In this document: positions 8,378-17,344 of the stretch, one piece after another
Numbering within the stretch: the stretch's first letter is position 1
Layout: each line of letters begins with the position of its first letter
Assembly (NCBI RefSeq): GCF_004798905.1
Contig: NZ_SDMO01000001.1
Span: forward strand, 62,001-126,000
Direction: 5' to 3'
From: Halomonas borealis
GTDB taxonomy: Bacteria; Pseudomonadota; Gammaproteobacteria; Pseudomonadales; Halomonadaceae
Length of the DNA stretch: 64,000 nt
Made by a program: the position numbers and the translations under genes
Notes under the pieces: model-generated
Database searches by the model: none
Seen by the model: only the letters and a program-made list of their open reading frames with translations
Told to the model about the DNA's origin: nothing

Positions 8378-9712
8378 TTACAGCGTCATGGCGGCGATCC
8401 AGCCGAAGGCGATCAGCGGGATGTTGTAGTGCAGGAAGGTGGGCACCACGCTGTCCCAGATATGGTCGTGCTGGCCGTCGGCGTTGAGGCCGGCGGTGGG
8501 GCCGAGGGTGGAGTCCGAGGCCGGTGAGCCGGCATCGCCCAACGCCGCCGCGGCGCCGACCAGGGCGATGGTGGCCATCGGCGAGAAGCCGAAGTTGATG
8601 GCCAGCGGCACGTAGAGCGAGGCGATGATCGGGATGGTCGAGAACGACGAGCCGATGCCCATGGTGATGAACAGGCCGACCAGCAGCATGATCAACGCCG
8701 CCAGGCCCTTGTTGTCGCCGATCAGTTCGGTGGAGCTGGTGACCAGGGTTTCGACCTGACCGCTTGCCTGCATGACGCTGGCGAAGCCGGCCGCGGCGAT
8801 CATGATGAAGCCGACCAACGCCATCATGCGCATGCCCTCGGTGAAGATATCGTCCTGTTCGTGCCAGCGGAACACGCCGCTCACCGAGAGCACGGCGAAG
8901 CCGAACAGGCCGCCAAGCACCATGGAGCCGCTCATCAACTGGGCCACCACGGTGCCGACCAGGGCCAGGCCGAGCACGGCGATCTGCCAGGGCTTGAGGT
9001 GGCTGGCGGCCTCGGCGGGCGTCTCGTCGCCGTGGGCCAGGTCATGGTCCTGATACTCACGCTTGCGACGGTAGCTGAACAGGAGCGCGACCACGAGCCC
9101 GAGTGCCATGCCGCCGATCGGTACCATCATCGCCATGGGTACCATGGCGGCGGTGACATCCAGGCCGTTGTCATTGAGGTTGGTCAGCAGGATGTCGTGC
9201 AGGAAGATCGAACCGAAGCCCACCGGTAGCAGCATGTAGGGGGCGGTGATGCCGAAGGTGATCACGCAGGCCACCGCACGACGGTCGAGCTGAAGATGGT
9301 TCATCAGCTTGAGCAGGGGCGGCACCAGCACCGGGATGAAGGCGATATGCACCGGGATCAGGTTCTGGGAGCTGACCGAGAAGGCCAGCAGCACGCCGAG
9401 CAGTACATAGACGATGGTCCGGCGGCGGGGGATGCCCTGGTCGAGGTGAAGCCCGGCGATGGCCTTCCTGGAGAGCAGCTGGGTGATCCCCGAGCGTGAC
9501 AGGGCGACGGCGAAGGCGCCGAGCACGGCATAGGAAATGGCCACGGTGGCGCCGTTACCCAGGCCGTCATTGAAGGCGTTCATGATCTCGCCGATCGGCA
9601 TGCCGGCATAGAGGCCGCCGACCAGCGCGGCCGTGATCAGCGCGAAGACCACGGAGACCCGCATCAGGCTCAGGGTGACCATGACCAGGATGGCAAGCAC
9701 GATGGCGTTCAT
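8378..9712 (-). CDS. YuiF/NhaC-type transporter, copy 1 (predicted histidine permease)
   Basis: This 444-residue polytopic membrane protein belongs to the COG2056 group, often annotated as Na+/H+ antiporter family but predicted to carry histidine (B. subtilis YuiF relatives). Conserved stretches are FALITAALVGGLYAGMPIGE, NLIPVHIAFIPVLVPPLL and GDAGSPASDSTLGPTAGLN. It is highly similar to the second copy at 12472-13818, which lies in the hut operon. The last 150 bases of the two genes are nearly identical. This copy stands alone, between a bidirectional terminator and the promoter region of an efflux pair. Substrate is inferred from the paralogue's context. Confidence 0.88.
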   Translation of the reverse strand: MNAIVLAILVMVTLSLMRVSVVFALITAALVGGLYAGMPIGEIMNAFNDGLGNGATVAISYAVLGAFAVALSRSGITQLLSRKAIAGLHLDQGIPRRRTIVYVLLGVLLAFSVSSQNLIPVHIAFIPVLVPPLLKLMNHLQLDRRAVACVITFGITAPYMLLPVGFGSIFLHDILLTNLNDNGLDVTAAMVPMAMMVPIGGMALGLVVALLFSYRRKREYQDHDLAHGDETPAEAASHLKPWQIAVLGLALVGTVVAQLMSGSMVLGGLFGFAVLSVSGVFRWHEQDDIFTEGMRMMALVGFIMIAAAGFASVMQASGQVETLVTSSTELIGDNKGLAALIMLLVGLFITMGIGSSFSTIPIIASLYVPLAINFGFSPMATIALVGAAAALGDAGSPASDSTLGPTAGLNADGQHDHIWDSVVPTFLHYNIPLIAFGWIAAMTL

Positions 9713-9855
9713 GAGGTTTCCTTGCGGGGTGTCGAGGGAATGGGCGCAAAAGCGAAGCGCCCATTGTAGCCATCTCGGCCCATGATGCCAGGCAGGCCCG
9801 GGGGAAGAGGTGAGTCACGACGCCGCGAAGGCGGTATAGGCAGGAAGGTAAAGAT

Positions 9856-9906
9856 TAAGGTCAAACCTTATAGCAGGCTAAAAGATTTGGTACCATCTCA
9901 TCTTTT
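9856..9906. promoter_or_regulatory. Palindromes in the yuiF-1/hlyD divergent region
   Basis: The 245-base gap between two divergent starts is AT-richer than its surroundings. It holds a perfect palindrome TAAGGT-CAA-ACCTTA (9856-9870), then an inverted repeat AAAAGAT...ATCTTTT (9880-9886 and 9900-9906), about 50 to 100 bases before the HlyD start. These look like regulator sites, but no regulator gene is adjacent and I cannot name the factor. Confidence 0.45.
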
Positions 9907-9957
9907 GCGTGCTGCCACCCTCTGGCGGCACCGAATGCCTGCGTCAGGAAAGCATCG

Positions 9958-11019
9958 ATGTCTCCAGATCAGAGTTTTGCGCGCTGGGTTCGGGTCGCGT
10001 TGGCGGCCTTTGGCGTGCTGTTTGTCTATTTCGTGGTCGCCGATACCTATATGCCGATGACTCCCCAGGCCCGCGTGTTGCGGCCCGTGGTACGGGTGAC
10101 GCCGGAGGTTTCCGGGCGTGTCGAGGCCGTCGCCGTGACCAACAATCAGCGGGTCGAGCGCGGCGATGCGTTGTTCTCGCTGGACCGCGACCCCTTCGAG
10201 CTGGCGCTGCATCAGGCGCGCCTGGCCCGGGAGGCCGTGGAGCGTGATAACGCCTTGCTCGAGGCCGACCTCGACGAGGCCCGGGCCGATCTCGACGCGG
10301 CGCGGGCCTCCGCCGATGAGCTGGCCGGCGAGCGCGATCGGGCCGAGACGCTGTTGGCCCGCCGCGGCATTGCCAAGCAACGGGTCGACAGCATCGTGGC
10401 CGAGGAGCGCCAAGCGCGGTCGTCGGTGGCGGCGGCACAGGCCCGCATTCGTCAGCTGGAGGTGAAGCTCGGCGAGCGTGGCGGCGGCAACTTGCAGCTT
10501 CGCCAGGCGGACAACGCCATCGATCAGGCCGAGCTCGACCTCGAGCATACCCTGGTGCGTGCCGATCGCGACGGCGTGGTGACCAACCTGCAGCTGCGCG
10601 AGGGAGACTATGTGTCCCGGGGGCAGGCGAGCCTGGCGGTGGTCGGCGACGGCCTCGACCTGATCGCCGACCTGCGCGAGAAGAGCCTGCGCCACGTGCG
10701 TGAGGGAGAGCCGGCCCGGGTGGTGTTCGACGCGCTGCCGGGCCGGGTATTCGAGGCGCGCGTCGCCTCGCGAGATGCCGGGGTGCGTGCCGGGCAACTA
10801 CCGGCGAATGGCCAGCTGGCGAGCATTCCGACCACCGATCGCTGGGTGCGCGATGCCCAGCGCGTGCGCCTGCATCTGGTGGTGGAAGAGCCCCCCGAGG
10901 TGCTGCCCGTCAGCGGCGCGCGCGCCACGGTTCAGCTGTTGCCGGCGTCGAACCCGTTGGCGGCGTTGTTCGGTGGCATGCAGATCCGGCTGATGTCATG
11001 GCTTCACTATGTCTACTGA
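9958..11019 (+). CDS. HlyD-family membrane fusion protein (AaeA/YibH-like)
   Basis: This 353-residue periplasmic adaptor has one N-terminal membrane anchor (LAAFGVLFVYFVVADTY, about residues 14-30). A biotinyl-lipoyl-like beta domain follows (RVTPEVSGRVEAVAV), then a long coiled-coil hairpin rich in Ala, Glu, Asp and Arg (about 90-180), then the second lipoyl half (LVRADRDGVVTNLQLREGDYV). Such proteins link an inner-membrane pump to an outer-membrane channel. It overlaps the next gene by 11 bases, and the partner is a DUF2955/FUSC-like protein, as in aromatic-acid efflux pairs of the AaeAB type. Substrate unknown. Confidence 0.88.
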   Translation: MSPDQSFARWVRVALAAFGVLFVYFVVADTYMPMTPQARVLRPVVRVTPEVSGRVEAVAVTNNQRVERGDALFSLDRDPFELALHQARLAREAVERDNALLEADLDEARADLDAARASADELAGERDRAETLLARRGIAKQRVDSIVAEERQARSSVAAAQARIRQLEVKLGERGGGNLQLRQADNAIDQAELDLEHTLVRADRDGVVTNLQLREGDYVSRGQASLAVVGDGLDLIADLREKSLRHVREGEPARVVFDALPGRVFEARVASRDAGVRAGQLPANGQLASIPTTDRWVRDAQRVRLHLVVEEPPEVLPVSGARATVQLLPASNPLAALFGGMQIRLMSWLHYVY

Positions 11020-12214
11020 GCGTCTCCCCGAAGACGCCGAGCGACCGATTGAGGCGGGGGACGACAGCACCGAGCGGGCGCCGGCAGCAGGTTCGATGGC
11101 CGGCTTGCTGCATGGGTTGAGGCGGCTACTGCTGCGCTCGGTGGGGCAGGTGCTGCCGCACGGCGCCCAGGCCACGGAGGCGCGAGAGACCGGTGAGTCA
11201 CGCTTCTCGATCAACGACATGCGCCAGTGCCTGCGCGTGGCCTTCGCCGGGGTGATCGGTTTTGCCATCAGCCATCTGATGGACTGGAACTATGGTGTCT
11301 TCTACACCGTCTATCCGATGTTCCTGCTGGGCATGGTGCCGGTCTTCACCCCGCATGTGGTGCGCCAGTTTCTGGGTAATGTCTGCCTCAACGTGGTCGA
11401 GGTGTCGCTGGTGGTCGGGCTCACCCAGCACATGCCGGTGGTGATGACGGGGCTTGCGTTTCTGCTGTTCTATTCGCGTTTCCGGTTGATGGCGAAGGGG
11501 CCGCTGTTCCTGTTCGGCGCCAATGGCGTGCTGACGCTGAGCGTGCTGCTGCACTTCGCCAGCTATCCGACCCGGGACCTGTTCGATCTGTTGACCAACA
11601 ACGTGGTGGCCAGCGTGCTGGCGGTGTGTATCGCGGCGTTGATGCATCTGTTGTTTCCTGACGTCGAAGGCCGCCGGCCGCCGCCGGCCGCCGACAAGCC
11701 CGCCGCCTTGGTGCGTCATCAAACGCTGATCGGTGCGATCACCGCCACGCTTTCCTTCGCGGTGTTCCAGAGCCTGGATCTACAGGATTCCCTGTCGGCG
11801 CAGATGGCGACCATCCTGATTCTCTTCTCGCTGGGTTATCCCAATGCCAAGGTGTCGGCGGTCAAGCGGGCGATCGGCGCGCTGCTCGGCTGCAACCTGG
11901 CGATCCTGATGCAGTTGCTGTTATTCACCCAGAGCGATCACCTGCTGCTGGTGATGCTCAGCTACTGGATCGGCCTGATGCTCTTCGCGCGCATTCATCT
12001 GCTCGAGGGCGCGGGTTCGGGGGTCGGCTTCGGCGCCCTGACCACCCTCGGCATTCTCTACGGGCAGTACCTGGGGCCGAACCAGGATGTCGTCTATGCC
12101 GCCCTGTACCGGTTCAGCTCCATGAGCGTGGCCATGGTCGGCGCGCTGGTGGTGATGGCGGTGCTGCACCGCCTGCTCAATGCTTTCCCGATGACGCGTG
12201 ACACCGCGCATTGA
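11009..12214 (+). CDS. DUF2955 family inner-membrane protein (FUSC-like efflux component)
   Basis: The product has 401 residues. It starts with about 65 hydrophilic residues (not conserved), then shows two clusters of membrane helices, separated by a loop of about 45 residues near residues 220-235. The conserved DUF2955 region begins at MRQCLRVAFAGVIGFAISH. The gene overlaps the HlyD gene (ATG at 11009, HlyD stop at 11019), so the two products surely act together, probably as a two-component efflux system related to AaeB or YibH. The substrate cannot be told from sequence. Confidence 0.85.
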   Translation: MSTERLPEDAERPIEAGDDSTERAPAAGSMAGLLHGLRRLLLRSVGQVLPHGAQATEARETGESRFSINDMRQCLRVAFAGVIGFAISHLMDWNYGVFYTVYPMFLLGMVPVFTPHVVRQFLGNVCLNVVEVSLVVGLTQHMPVVMTGLAFLLFYSRFRLMAKGPLFLFGANGVLTLSVLLHFASYPTRDLFDLLTNNVVASVLAVCIAALMHLLFPDVEGRRPPPAADKPAALVRHQTLIGAITATLSFAVFQSLDLQDSLSAQMATILILFSLGYPNAKVSAVKRAIGALLGCNLAILMQLLLFTQSDHLLLVMLSYWIGLMLFARIHLLEGAGSGVGFGALTTLGILYGQYLGPNQDVVYAALYRFSSMSVAMVGALVVMAVLHRLLNAFPMTRDTAH

Positions 12215-12252
12215 GTCTTGAAGCCCCCGGTGAGTCGGAACGCCATGGCGCC

Positions 12253-12420
12253 ATCATCGGCGCCCCTCGCTCCTTCATGGTGCTCGCCCGAGGCCGATCA
12301 TGACCGATGTTCGTCGGCACTGCCTCGCCGCGCCCTACAACCGCCAGTCGATGCTGGAGGTGCTGCCCGGGCGGGGAGGGGGCAGCCCAGCGACCCGAGC
12401 CAGCAGGCCAGGGCCTTTCC
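12253..12420 (+). pseudogene. Decayed copy of the upstream region and start of the DUF938 gene
   Basis: Bases 12253-12308 match 22188-22243 closely: both have ATCATCGG, then TCCTTCATG, then GAGGCCGATCATGACCGATG. The similarity continues into the coding part: MTDVRRHCLAAPYNRQSMLEVL against MTDARLYSPATARNRQPILEVL. After an internal loss of about 80 bases, GGCAGCCCAGCGA and GCAGGCCAG match the intact gene near 22398-22430. Frame is lost after that. It is in the same orientation as the intact gene, and the pair brackets the hut module. This is a clear relic and not a functional gene. Confidence 0.8.
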
Positions 12421-12440
12421 CACTACGCCAGGAAACCGGG

Positions 12441-12466
12441 GCTGCCGGTCTGTTGAGACCGGCAGC
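12441..12466. terminator. Hairpin at the end of yuiF copy 2
   Basis: GCTGCCGGTCT and AGACCGGCAGC form a perfect 11-base stem with a GTTG loop, six bases past the YuiF-2 stop on the minus strand. No long T-run follows, but position and stability suggest it ends the hut operon transcript. Confidence 0.6.
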
Positions 12467-12471
12467 GGGGC

Positions 12472-13818
12472 TTACAGGGTCATGGCGGCGAGCCAGCCGA
12501 AGGCGATCAGCGGGATGTTGTAGTGCAGGAAGGTGGGCACCACGCTGTCCCAGATATGGTCGTGCTGGCCGTCGGCGTTGAGGCCGGCGGTGGGGCCGAG
12601 GGTGGAGTCCGAGGCCGGTGAGCCGGCATCGCCCAGCGCGGCGGCGGTGCCGACCAGGGCGATGGTGGCCATCGGCGAGAAGCCGAAGTTGAGCGCCAGC
12701 GGCACGTAGAGCGAGGCGATGATCGGGATGGTCGAGAACGATGAGCCGATGCCCATGGTGATGAACAGCCCGACCAGCAGCATGATCAGCGCGGCCAGAC
12801 CCTTGTTGTCGCCGATCAGCTCGGTGGAGCTGGTGACCAGGGTCTCGACCTCACCGCTTGCCTGCATGACGCTGGCGAAGCCCGATGCCGAGATCATGAT
12901 GAAGCCGACCAGCGCCATCATGCGCATGCCTTCGGTGAAGATGCCGTCCTGCTCGTGCCAGCGAAACACGCCGCTCACCGAGAGCACGGCGAAGCCGAAG
13001 ATGCCGCCGAGTACCATGGAGCCGGTGACCAGCTGGGTGGCCACGGTGCCGCCCAGGGCGATGGCCAGCACGCCGAGCTGCCAGGGCTTGAGCCGGCCGG
13101 CGGCCTGGGCCTGGCTCGCGTCGCCGTGGGCCAGGTCGAGGTCCTGGTACTCGCGCTTGCCGCGATAGCTCAGTAGCACCGCGACCGCGAGGCCCAGCGC
13201 CATGCCGCCGATCGGCACGATCATCGCCGTGGGCACCATGCCCGGTGTCACCGACAGGCCCAGCGAGGCGCCGGCCTCGTTGAGGTTGGCCAGCAGGATG
13301 TCGTGGAGGAAGATCGAGCCGAAGCCCACCGGCAGCAGCATGTAGGGGGCGGTGATGCCGAAGGTGATCACGCAGGCCACCGCGCGGCGGTCGAGCTTGA
13401 GGTGATTCATCAGCTTGAGCAGCGGCGGCACCAGCACCGGGATGAAGGCGATGTGCACCGGGATCAGGTTCTGCGAGCTGATCGCGAAGGCCAGCAGCAC
13501 CCCAAGCAGGGTGAGGGCGATGGTGCGGCGGTGGGGGATGCCCTCGTCGAGCTTGAGCCGGCCGATGGCCCGGGCGGAGAGCAGTTCGGTGACGCCGGAG
13601 CGTGACAGGGCGACGGCGAAGGCGCCGAGCACGGCGTAGGAGATGGCCACGGTGGCGCCGTTGCCGAGGCCGTCATTGAAGGCGTTCATGATCTCGCCGA
13701 TCGGCATGCCGGCATAGAGACCGCCGGCCAGGGAGGCGGCGATCAACGCGAAGACCACGGAAACGCGGGCGAGACTGAGCACGACCATCACCAGGATGGC
13801 CAGGACGACTGCATTCAT
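12472..13818 (-). CDS. YuiF/NhaC-type transporter, copy 2 (probable histidine permease of the hut operon)
   Basis: This 448-residue paralogue of the protein at 8378-9712 shares almost every membrane segment with it. Differences are concentrated in a loop near residue 180, where copy 2 has the insert EAGASLGLSVTPG, and in the cytoplasmic loop near 230. It lies 90 bases downstream of hutH on the same strand, at the end of the hut operon. That fits the COG2056 prediction of histidine transport. A stable hairpin sits in the spacer before it. Confidence 0.9.
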   Translation of the reverse strand: MNAVVLAILVMVVLSLARVSVVFALIAASLAGGLYAGMPIGEIMNAFNDGLGNGATVAISYAVLGAFAVALSRSGVTELLSARAIGRLKLDEGIPHRRTIALTLLGVLLAFAISSQNLIPVHIAFIPVLVPPLLKLMNHLKLDRRAVACVITFGITAPYMLLPVGFGSIFLHDILLANLNEAGASLGLSVTPGMVPTAMIVPIGGMALGLAVAVLLSYRGKREYQDLDLAHGDASQAQAAGRLKPWQLGVLAIALGGTVATQLVTGSMVLGGIFGFAVLSVSGVFRWHEQDGIFTEGMRMMALVGFIMISASGFASVMQASGEVETLVTSSTELIGDNKGLAALIMLLVGLFITMGIGSSFSTIPIIASLYVPLALNFGFSPMATIALVGTAAALGDAGSPASDSTLGPTAGLNADGQHDHIWDSVVPTFLHYNIPLIAFGWLAAMTL

Positions 13819-13858
13819 GGAGGGTCCTTGTGGAGCGGGATTGTTATTGGAGGAGTGA

Positions 13859-13897
13859 CCCGCTCGTCTGCCCTCCGTGGTCGGGAAGACGAGCGGG
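13859..13897. other. Intercistronic hairpin between hutH and yuiF-2
   Basis: CCCGCTCGTCT and AGACGAGCGGG form a perfect 11-base stem with a 17-base loop. There is no T-tract after it on the minus strand. It may stabilise the 3' end of the hut mRNA or cause partial termination before the transporter gene. Confidence 0.6.
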
Positions 13898-13908
13898 CGA
13901 GAGCCACA

Positions 13909-15441
13909 TCAGTGGCTGGGCAGCAGTTCGGCGGTCACCAGATGGCTCAGGGTGCGAGCCTTCAGCAGTTCGTTGGCGGCGTCGATATCCGGGGCGAAGA
14001 AGCGATCCTTATCGTAGTAGGCCACCCGCTCGCGCAGAGACTGGCGCGCCTGTTCCAGCGGTTCGGTGGTTTTTAGACCATGACGGAAGTCCAGCCCCTG
14101 GCAGGCGGCCAGCCATTCGATGGCGAGAATGCCGCGCACGTTATCGGCCATCTCCCACAGGCGCTTGCCGGCGGCCGGAGCCATGGAAACGTGGTCTTCC
14201 TGGTTGGCCGAGGTGGGCAGGCTGTCGACGCTGTGCGGATGGGCCAGCGCCTTGTTCTCGCTGGCCAGGGCAGCCGCCGTGACCTGCGCGATCATGAACC
14301 CTGAATTGACCCCGCCGTTCTCCACCAGGAAGGGCGGTAGCTGGGACATGTTCTTGTCCATCATCAGCGAGATGCGCCGCTCGGTCAGCGAGCCGATCTC
14401 GGCGATGGCCAGCGCCAGGTTGTCGGACGCCATGGCCACCGGCTCGGCATGGAAGTTGCCACCGGAGATGATATCGCCCTGCTCGGCGAACACCAGAGGA
14501 TTGTCGGAGACCGCGTTGACCTCGACGGCCAGTACCTCGGCGGCCTGGCGAAGCTGCGTCAGGGCGGCGCCCATCACCTGGGGCTGGCAACGCAGCGAGT
14601 ACGGATCCTGGACCTTGCCGCAGTCGGCATGGGAGTCGCTGAGCTGGCTGCGCTCGCCGAGCAGATGGCGATAACCGGCGGCGGCGTCGATCTGGCCGCG
14701 CTGGCCACGCACCTCGTGGACGCGGGCATCGAAGGGCGCGCGTGAGCTCAGGGTCGCCTCCACGGTGAGCGCGCCGCATACGGTGGCCGCCGCGAACAGG
14801 TCCTCGGCCTCGAACAGCCCCTTGAGAGCGTAGGCGGTGGAGACCTGGGTGCCGTTGAGCAAGGCCAGGCCCTCCTTGGGGGCCAGCGACAGCGGCTCCA
14901 GGCCGGCCTTGGCCAGGGCTTCCCGAGCCGGCAGCCATTCGCCGTGGTGGCGGGCCTGGCCCTCGCCGAGCAGCACCACGCTCATATGGGCCAGCGGGGC
15001 CAGGTCGCCGGAGGCGCCCACCGAGCCCTTGAGCGGGATATGCGGGTAGACCTCGGCGTTGATCAGCGCCACCAAGGCGTCGAGGACCTCACGGCGGATG
15101 CCGGAGAAACCGCGAGCCAGGCTATTGACCTTGAGCACCATGATCAGCCGCACCAGGGCATCATCCATGGCCTCGCCGACGCCGGTGGCATGGGACAGCA
15201 CCAGCGAACGCTGCAGATCCCCGAGCTGGTCATTCTCGATGCGGGTCTGGGCCAGGAGCCCGAAGCCGGTGTTGATGCCGTAGACGGTGCGGTCCTCGGC
15301 GATCACGCGATTGACGCAGTCGACGGCGCGGCCGATGTCGGCGTCGGCGCTGGTGGGCAGCTCGATGGTCATCGGGGCCTGGAAGACCTGGCGAGCCTGG
15401 GCCAGGGTCATGTCGCCGGGGGAAATCACGAGATGGTTCAT
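13909..15441 (-). CDS. hutH: Histidine ammonia-lyase
   Basis: This enzyme has 510 residues from the ATG at 15441 and converts L-histidine to urocanate and ammonia, the first step of histidine breakdown. The self-made MIO cofactor comes from Ala-Ser-Gly in [12 protein letters not shown] (about residue 144). Other family marks are YGINTGFG near residue 54, [14 protein letters not shown], and SADQEDHVSM-like [11 protein letters not shown] near 415. Length is typical (509-512). An in-frame extension to 15510 is not conserved; AAGGAA upstream of 15441 supports that start. It follows hutU after a heavily structured 177-base spacer. Confidence 0.97.
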   Translation of the reverse strand: MNHLVISPGDMTLAQARQVFQAPMTIELPTSADADIGRAVDCVNRVIAEDRTVYGINTGFGLLAQTRIENDQLGDLQRSLVLSHATGVGEAMDDALVRLIMVLKVNSLARGFSGIRREVLDALVALINAEVYPHIPLKGSVGASGDLAPLAHMSVVLLGEGQARHHGEWLPAREALAKAGLEPLSLAPKEGLALLNGTQVSTAYALKGLFEAEDLFAAATVCGALTVEATLSSRAPFDARVHEVRGQRGQIDAAAGYRHLLGERSQLSDSHADCGKVQDPYSLRCQPQVMGAALTQLRQAAEVLAVEVNAVSDNPLVFAEQGDIISGGNFHAEPVAMASDNLALAIAEIGSLTERRISLMMDKNMSQLPPFLVENGGVNSGFMIAQVTAAALASENKALAHPHSVDSLPTSANQEDHVSMAPAAGKRLWEMADNVRGILAIEWLAACQGLDFRHGLKTTEPLEQARQSLRERVAYYDKDRFFAPDIDAANELLKARTLSHLVTAELLPSH

Positions 15442-15460
15442 ATGGGGTTCCTTGATGTCG

Positions 15461-15569
15461 CCTGGCCGGAACTCGGCCAGGGGCAGGCTCCTTGCGAAGG
15501 CGCTGCGCACCCTTCCCTGGGCGCTACCGATGCCTTCCCTGGCATCGGACCTTCGCTTCGACCTGCCCC
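15461..15569 (-). other. Structured RNA-like region between hutU and hutH
   Basis: On the minus strand this spacer forms nested pairings. GGGGCAGG (15569-15562) pairs with CCTGCCCC (15487-15480). GCGAAGG (15556-15550) pairs with CCTTCGC (15500-15494). Inside are two hairpins: CCGATGCC-AGGGAA-GGCATCGG (15548-15527) and GCGC-CC-AGGGAAG-GG-T-GCGC (15524-15505). A third hairpin, CCTGGCC...GGCCAGG (15481-15461), lies just before the hutH ribosome site. Both inner loops show AGGGA, which fits the ANGGA core of CsrA/RsmA sites. The pairing is visible; the role is inferred. Confidence 0.55.
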
Positions 15570-15618
15570 CGGCAATCGTCGGCTGGCAGGATGCATGTCC
15601 GTGGGTAGAGAGGCGTCT

Positions 15619-17298
15619 TTACTGATCGAGCATCGGCAGGTCGAGGCCGTTGTCCCGGGCGCACCGCTGGGCGCTGTCGTAGCCGGCATCGGCGTGACGC
15701 ATCACCCCGCTGGCCGGGTCGTTGCGCAGCACGCGGCCGAGGCGAGCGTGGGCGTCGTCGCTGCCGTCGGCGACGATGACGACGCCGGCGTGCTGGGAGA
15801 AGCCCATGCCCACGCCGCCACCGTGATGCAGCGACACCCAGGTGGCGCCGCCGGCGGTGTTGGCCAGGGCGTTGAGCAGCGGCCAGTCGGAGACGGCGTC
15901 GGAGCCGTCGAGCATCACCTCGGTCTCGCGGTTGGGGCTCGCCACCGAGCCGGAATCCAGGTGGTCGCGGCCGATCACCACCGGGGCCTTGAGTTCACCA
16001 TTGGCGACCATCTCGTTGAAGGCCTGGCCGAGGCGCGCACGGTCCTTGAGGCCGACCCAGCAGATCCGCGCCGGCAGCCCCTGGAAGGCGATGCGCTCGC
16101 GGGCCATGTCGAGCCAGTTGTGCAGGTGCGGGTCGTCGGGGATCAGCTCCTTGACCTTGGCGTCGGTCTTGTAGATGTCCTCGGGGTCGCCGGACAGCGC
16201 CACCCAGCGGAACGGGCCGATGCCCTGGCAGAACAGCGGGCGAATATAGGCGGGCACGAAGCCGGGGAAGTCGAAGGCCTTCTCGACGCCTTCTTCCTGG
16301 GCCATCTGACGAATGTTGTTGCCGTAGTCGAAGGTCGGCGCGCCCATCTGCTGGAAGTCGAGCATGGCGCGCACGTGCACCGCCATGGACCGCTTGGCGG
16401 CCTTGACCACCGCCTCGGGCTCGGTCTTGCCGCGGGCCACGTACTCGTCCCAGGTCCAGCCGGCCGGCAGGTAGCCGTGCAGCGGGTCGTGGGCGCTGGT
16501 CTGGTCGGTGACCATGTCCGGCTTGACACCACGGCGGACCAGCTCGGGCAGCACGTCGGCGGCATTGGCGCACAGCGCGATGGAGATCGCCTGGCCTTCT
16601 CGGGTGTACTTCTCGATGCGCGCCAGGGCGTCGTCGAGATCCTCGGCCTGTTCGTCGACGTAGCGGGTCCGCAGGCGGAAGTCGATGCTCGTCTGCTGGC
16701 ATTCGATGGTCAGCGAGCAGGCGCCGGCCAGGGTCGCCGCCAGCGGCTGGGCGCCGCCCATGCCGCCGAGGCCGGCGGTGAGCACCCAGCGGCCGCGAAG
16801 GTCGCCGTCGAAGTGCTGGCGGCCGGCCTCGACGAAGGTCTCGTAGGTGCCCTGGACGATGCCCTGGGAGCCGATGTAGATCCAGGACCCGGCGGTCATC
16901 TGGCCATACATCATCAGGCCTTTCCTATCGAGCTCGTTGAAGTGCTCCCAGTTGGCCCAGGCAGGCACCAGGTTGGAGTTGGCGATCAGCACCCGCGGGG
17001 CGTCCTTGTGGGTCGGGATCACCGCCACCGGCTTGCCGGACTGGACCAGCAGGGTCTGGTCGTCTTCCAGGCGCTTTAGCACCTCGACGATCTTGTCGAA
17101 GCACTGCCAGTCGCGGGCGGCGCGGCCGATGCCGCCGTAGACCACCAGGTCCTCGGGGCGCTCGGCGACGTCCGGGTGCAGGTTGTTCATCAGCATGCGC
17201 AGCGGCGCCTCGCTGAGCCAGCTCTTGCAGGAGAGCTCACTGCCGGTGGGGGCGGCGATCTGGCGGCTGGGGTCGTGGCGCTTATCGGTATTAGACAT
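15619..17298 (-). CDS. hutU: Urocanate hydratase
   Basis: This 559-residue urocanase makes 4-imidazolone-5-propionate from urocanate using tightly bound NAD+. Conserved blocks include ENYDRY-like [17 protein letters not shown] near the start, [15 protein letters not shown] (dinucleotide-binding), and [20 protein letters not shown] with the catalytic cysteine. It also has [15 protein letters not shown] near the C-terminus. Length is normal. It is third in the hut operon, 46 bases after hutG. Confidence 0.97.
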   Translation of the reverse strand: MSNTDKRHDPSRQIAAPTGSELSCKSWLSEAPLRMLMNNLHPDVAERPEDLVVYGGIGRAARDWQCFDKIVEVLKRLEDDQTLLVQSGKPVAVIPTHKDAPRVLIANSNLVPAWANWEHFNELDRKGLMMYGQMTAGSWIYIGSQGIVQGTYETFVEAGRQHFDGDLRGRWVLTAGLGGMGGAQPLAATLAGACSLTIECQQTSIDFRLRTRYVDEQAEDLDDALARIEKYTREGQAISIALCANAADVLPELVRRGVKPDMVTDQTSAHDPLHGYLPAGWTWDEYVARGKTEPEAVVKAAKRSMAVHVRAMLDFQQMGAPTFDYGNNIRQMAQEEGVEKAFDFPGFVPAYIRPLFCQGIGPFRWVALSGDPEDIYKTDAKVKELIPDDPHLHNWLDMARERIAFQGLPARICWVGLKDRARLGQAFNEMVANGELKAPVVIGRDHLDSGSVASPNRETEVMLDGSDAVSDWPLLNALANTAGGATWVSLHHGGGVGMGFSQHAGVVIVADGSDDAHARLGRVLRNDPASGVMRHADAGYDSAQRCARDNGLDLPMLDQ

Positions 17299-17344
17299 GC
17301 TTGGGTCCTCACGGAGAAAGGGGGCTGGCGGCCGAGATGCCGAA

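Noticed and set aside
12300-12581. Open frame beginning MTDVRR
   Set aside because: It is the decayed DUF938 start reading on into the antisense end of the YuiF gene, so I list it as a pseudogene fragment and not a gene.
14944-17079. Plus-strand frame of 711 codons across hutH and hutU
   Set aside because: Both genes are unmistakable on the minus strand; this frame is open only because of high GC.
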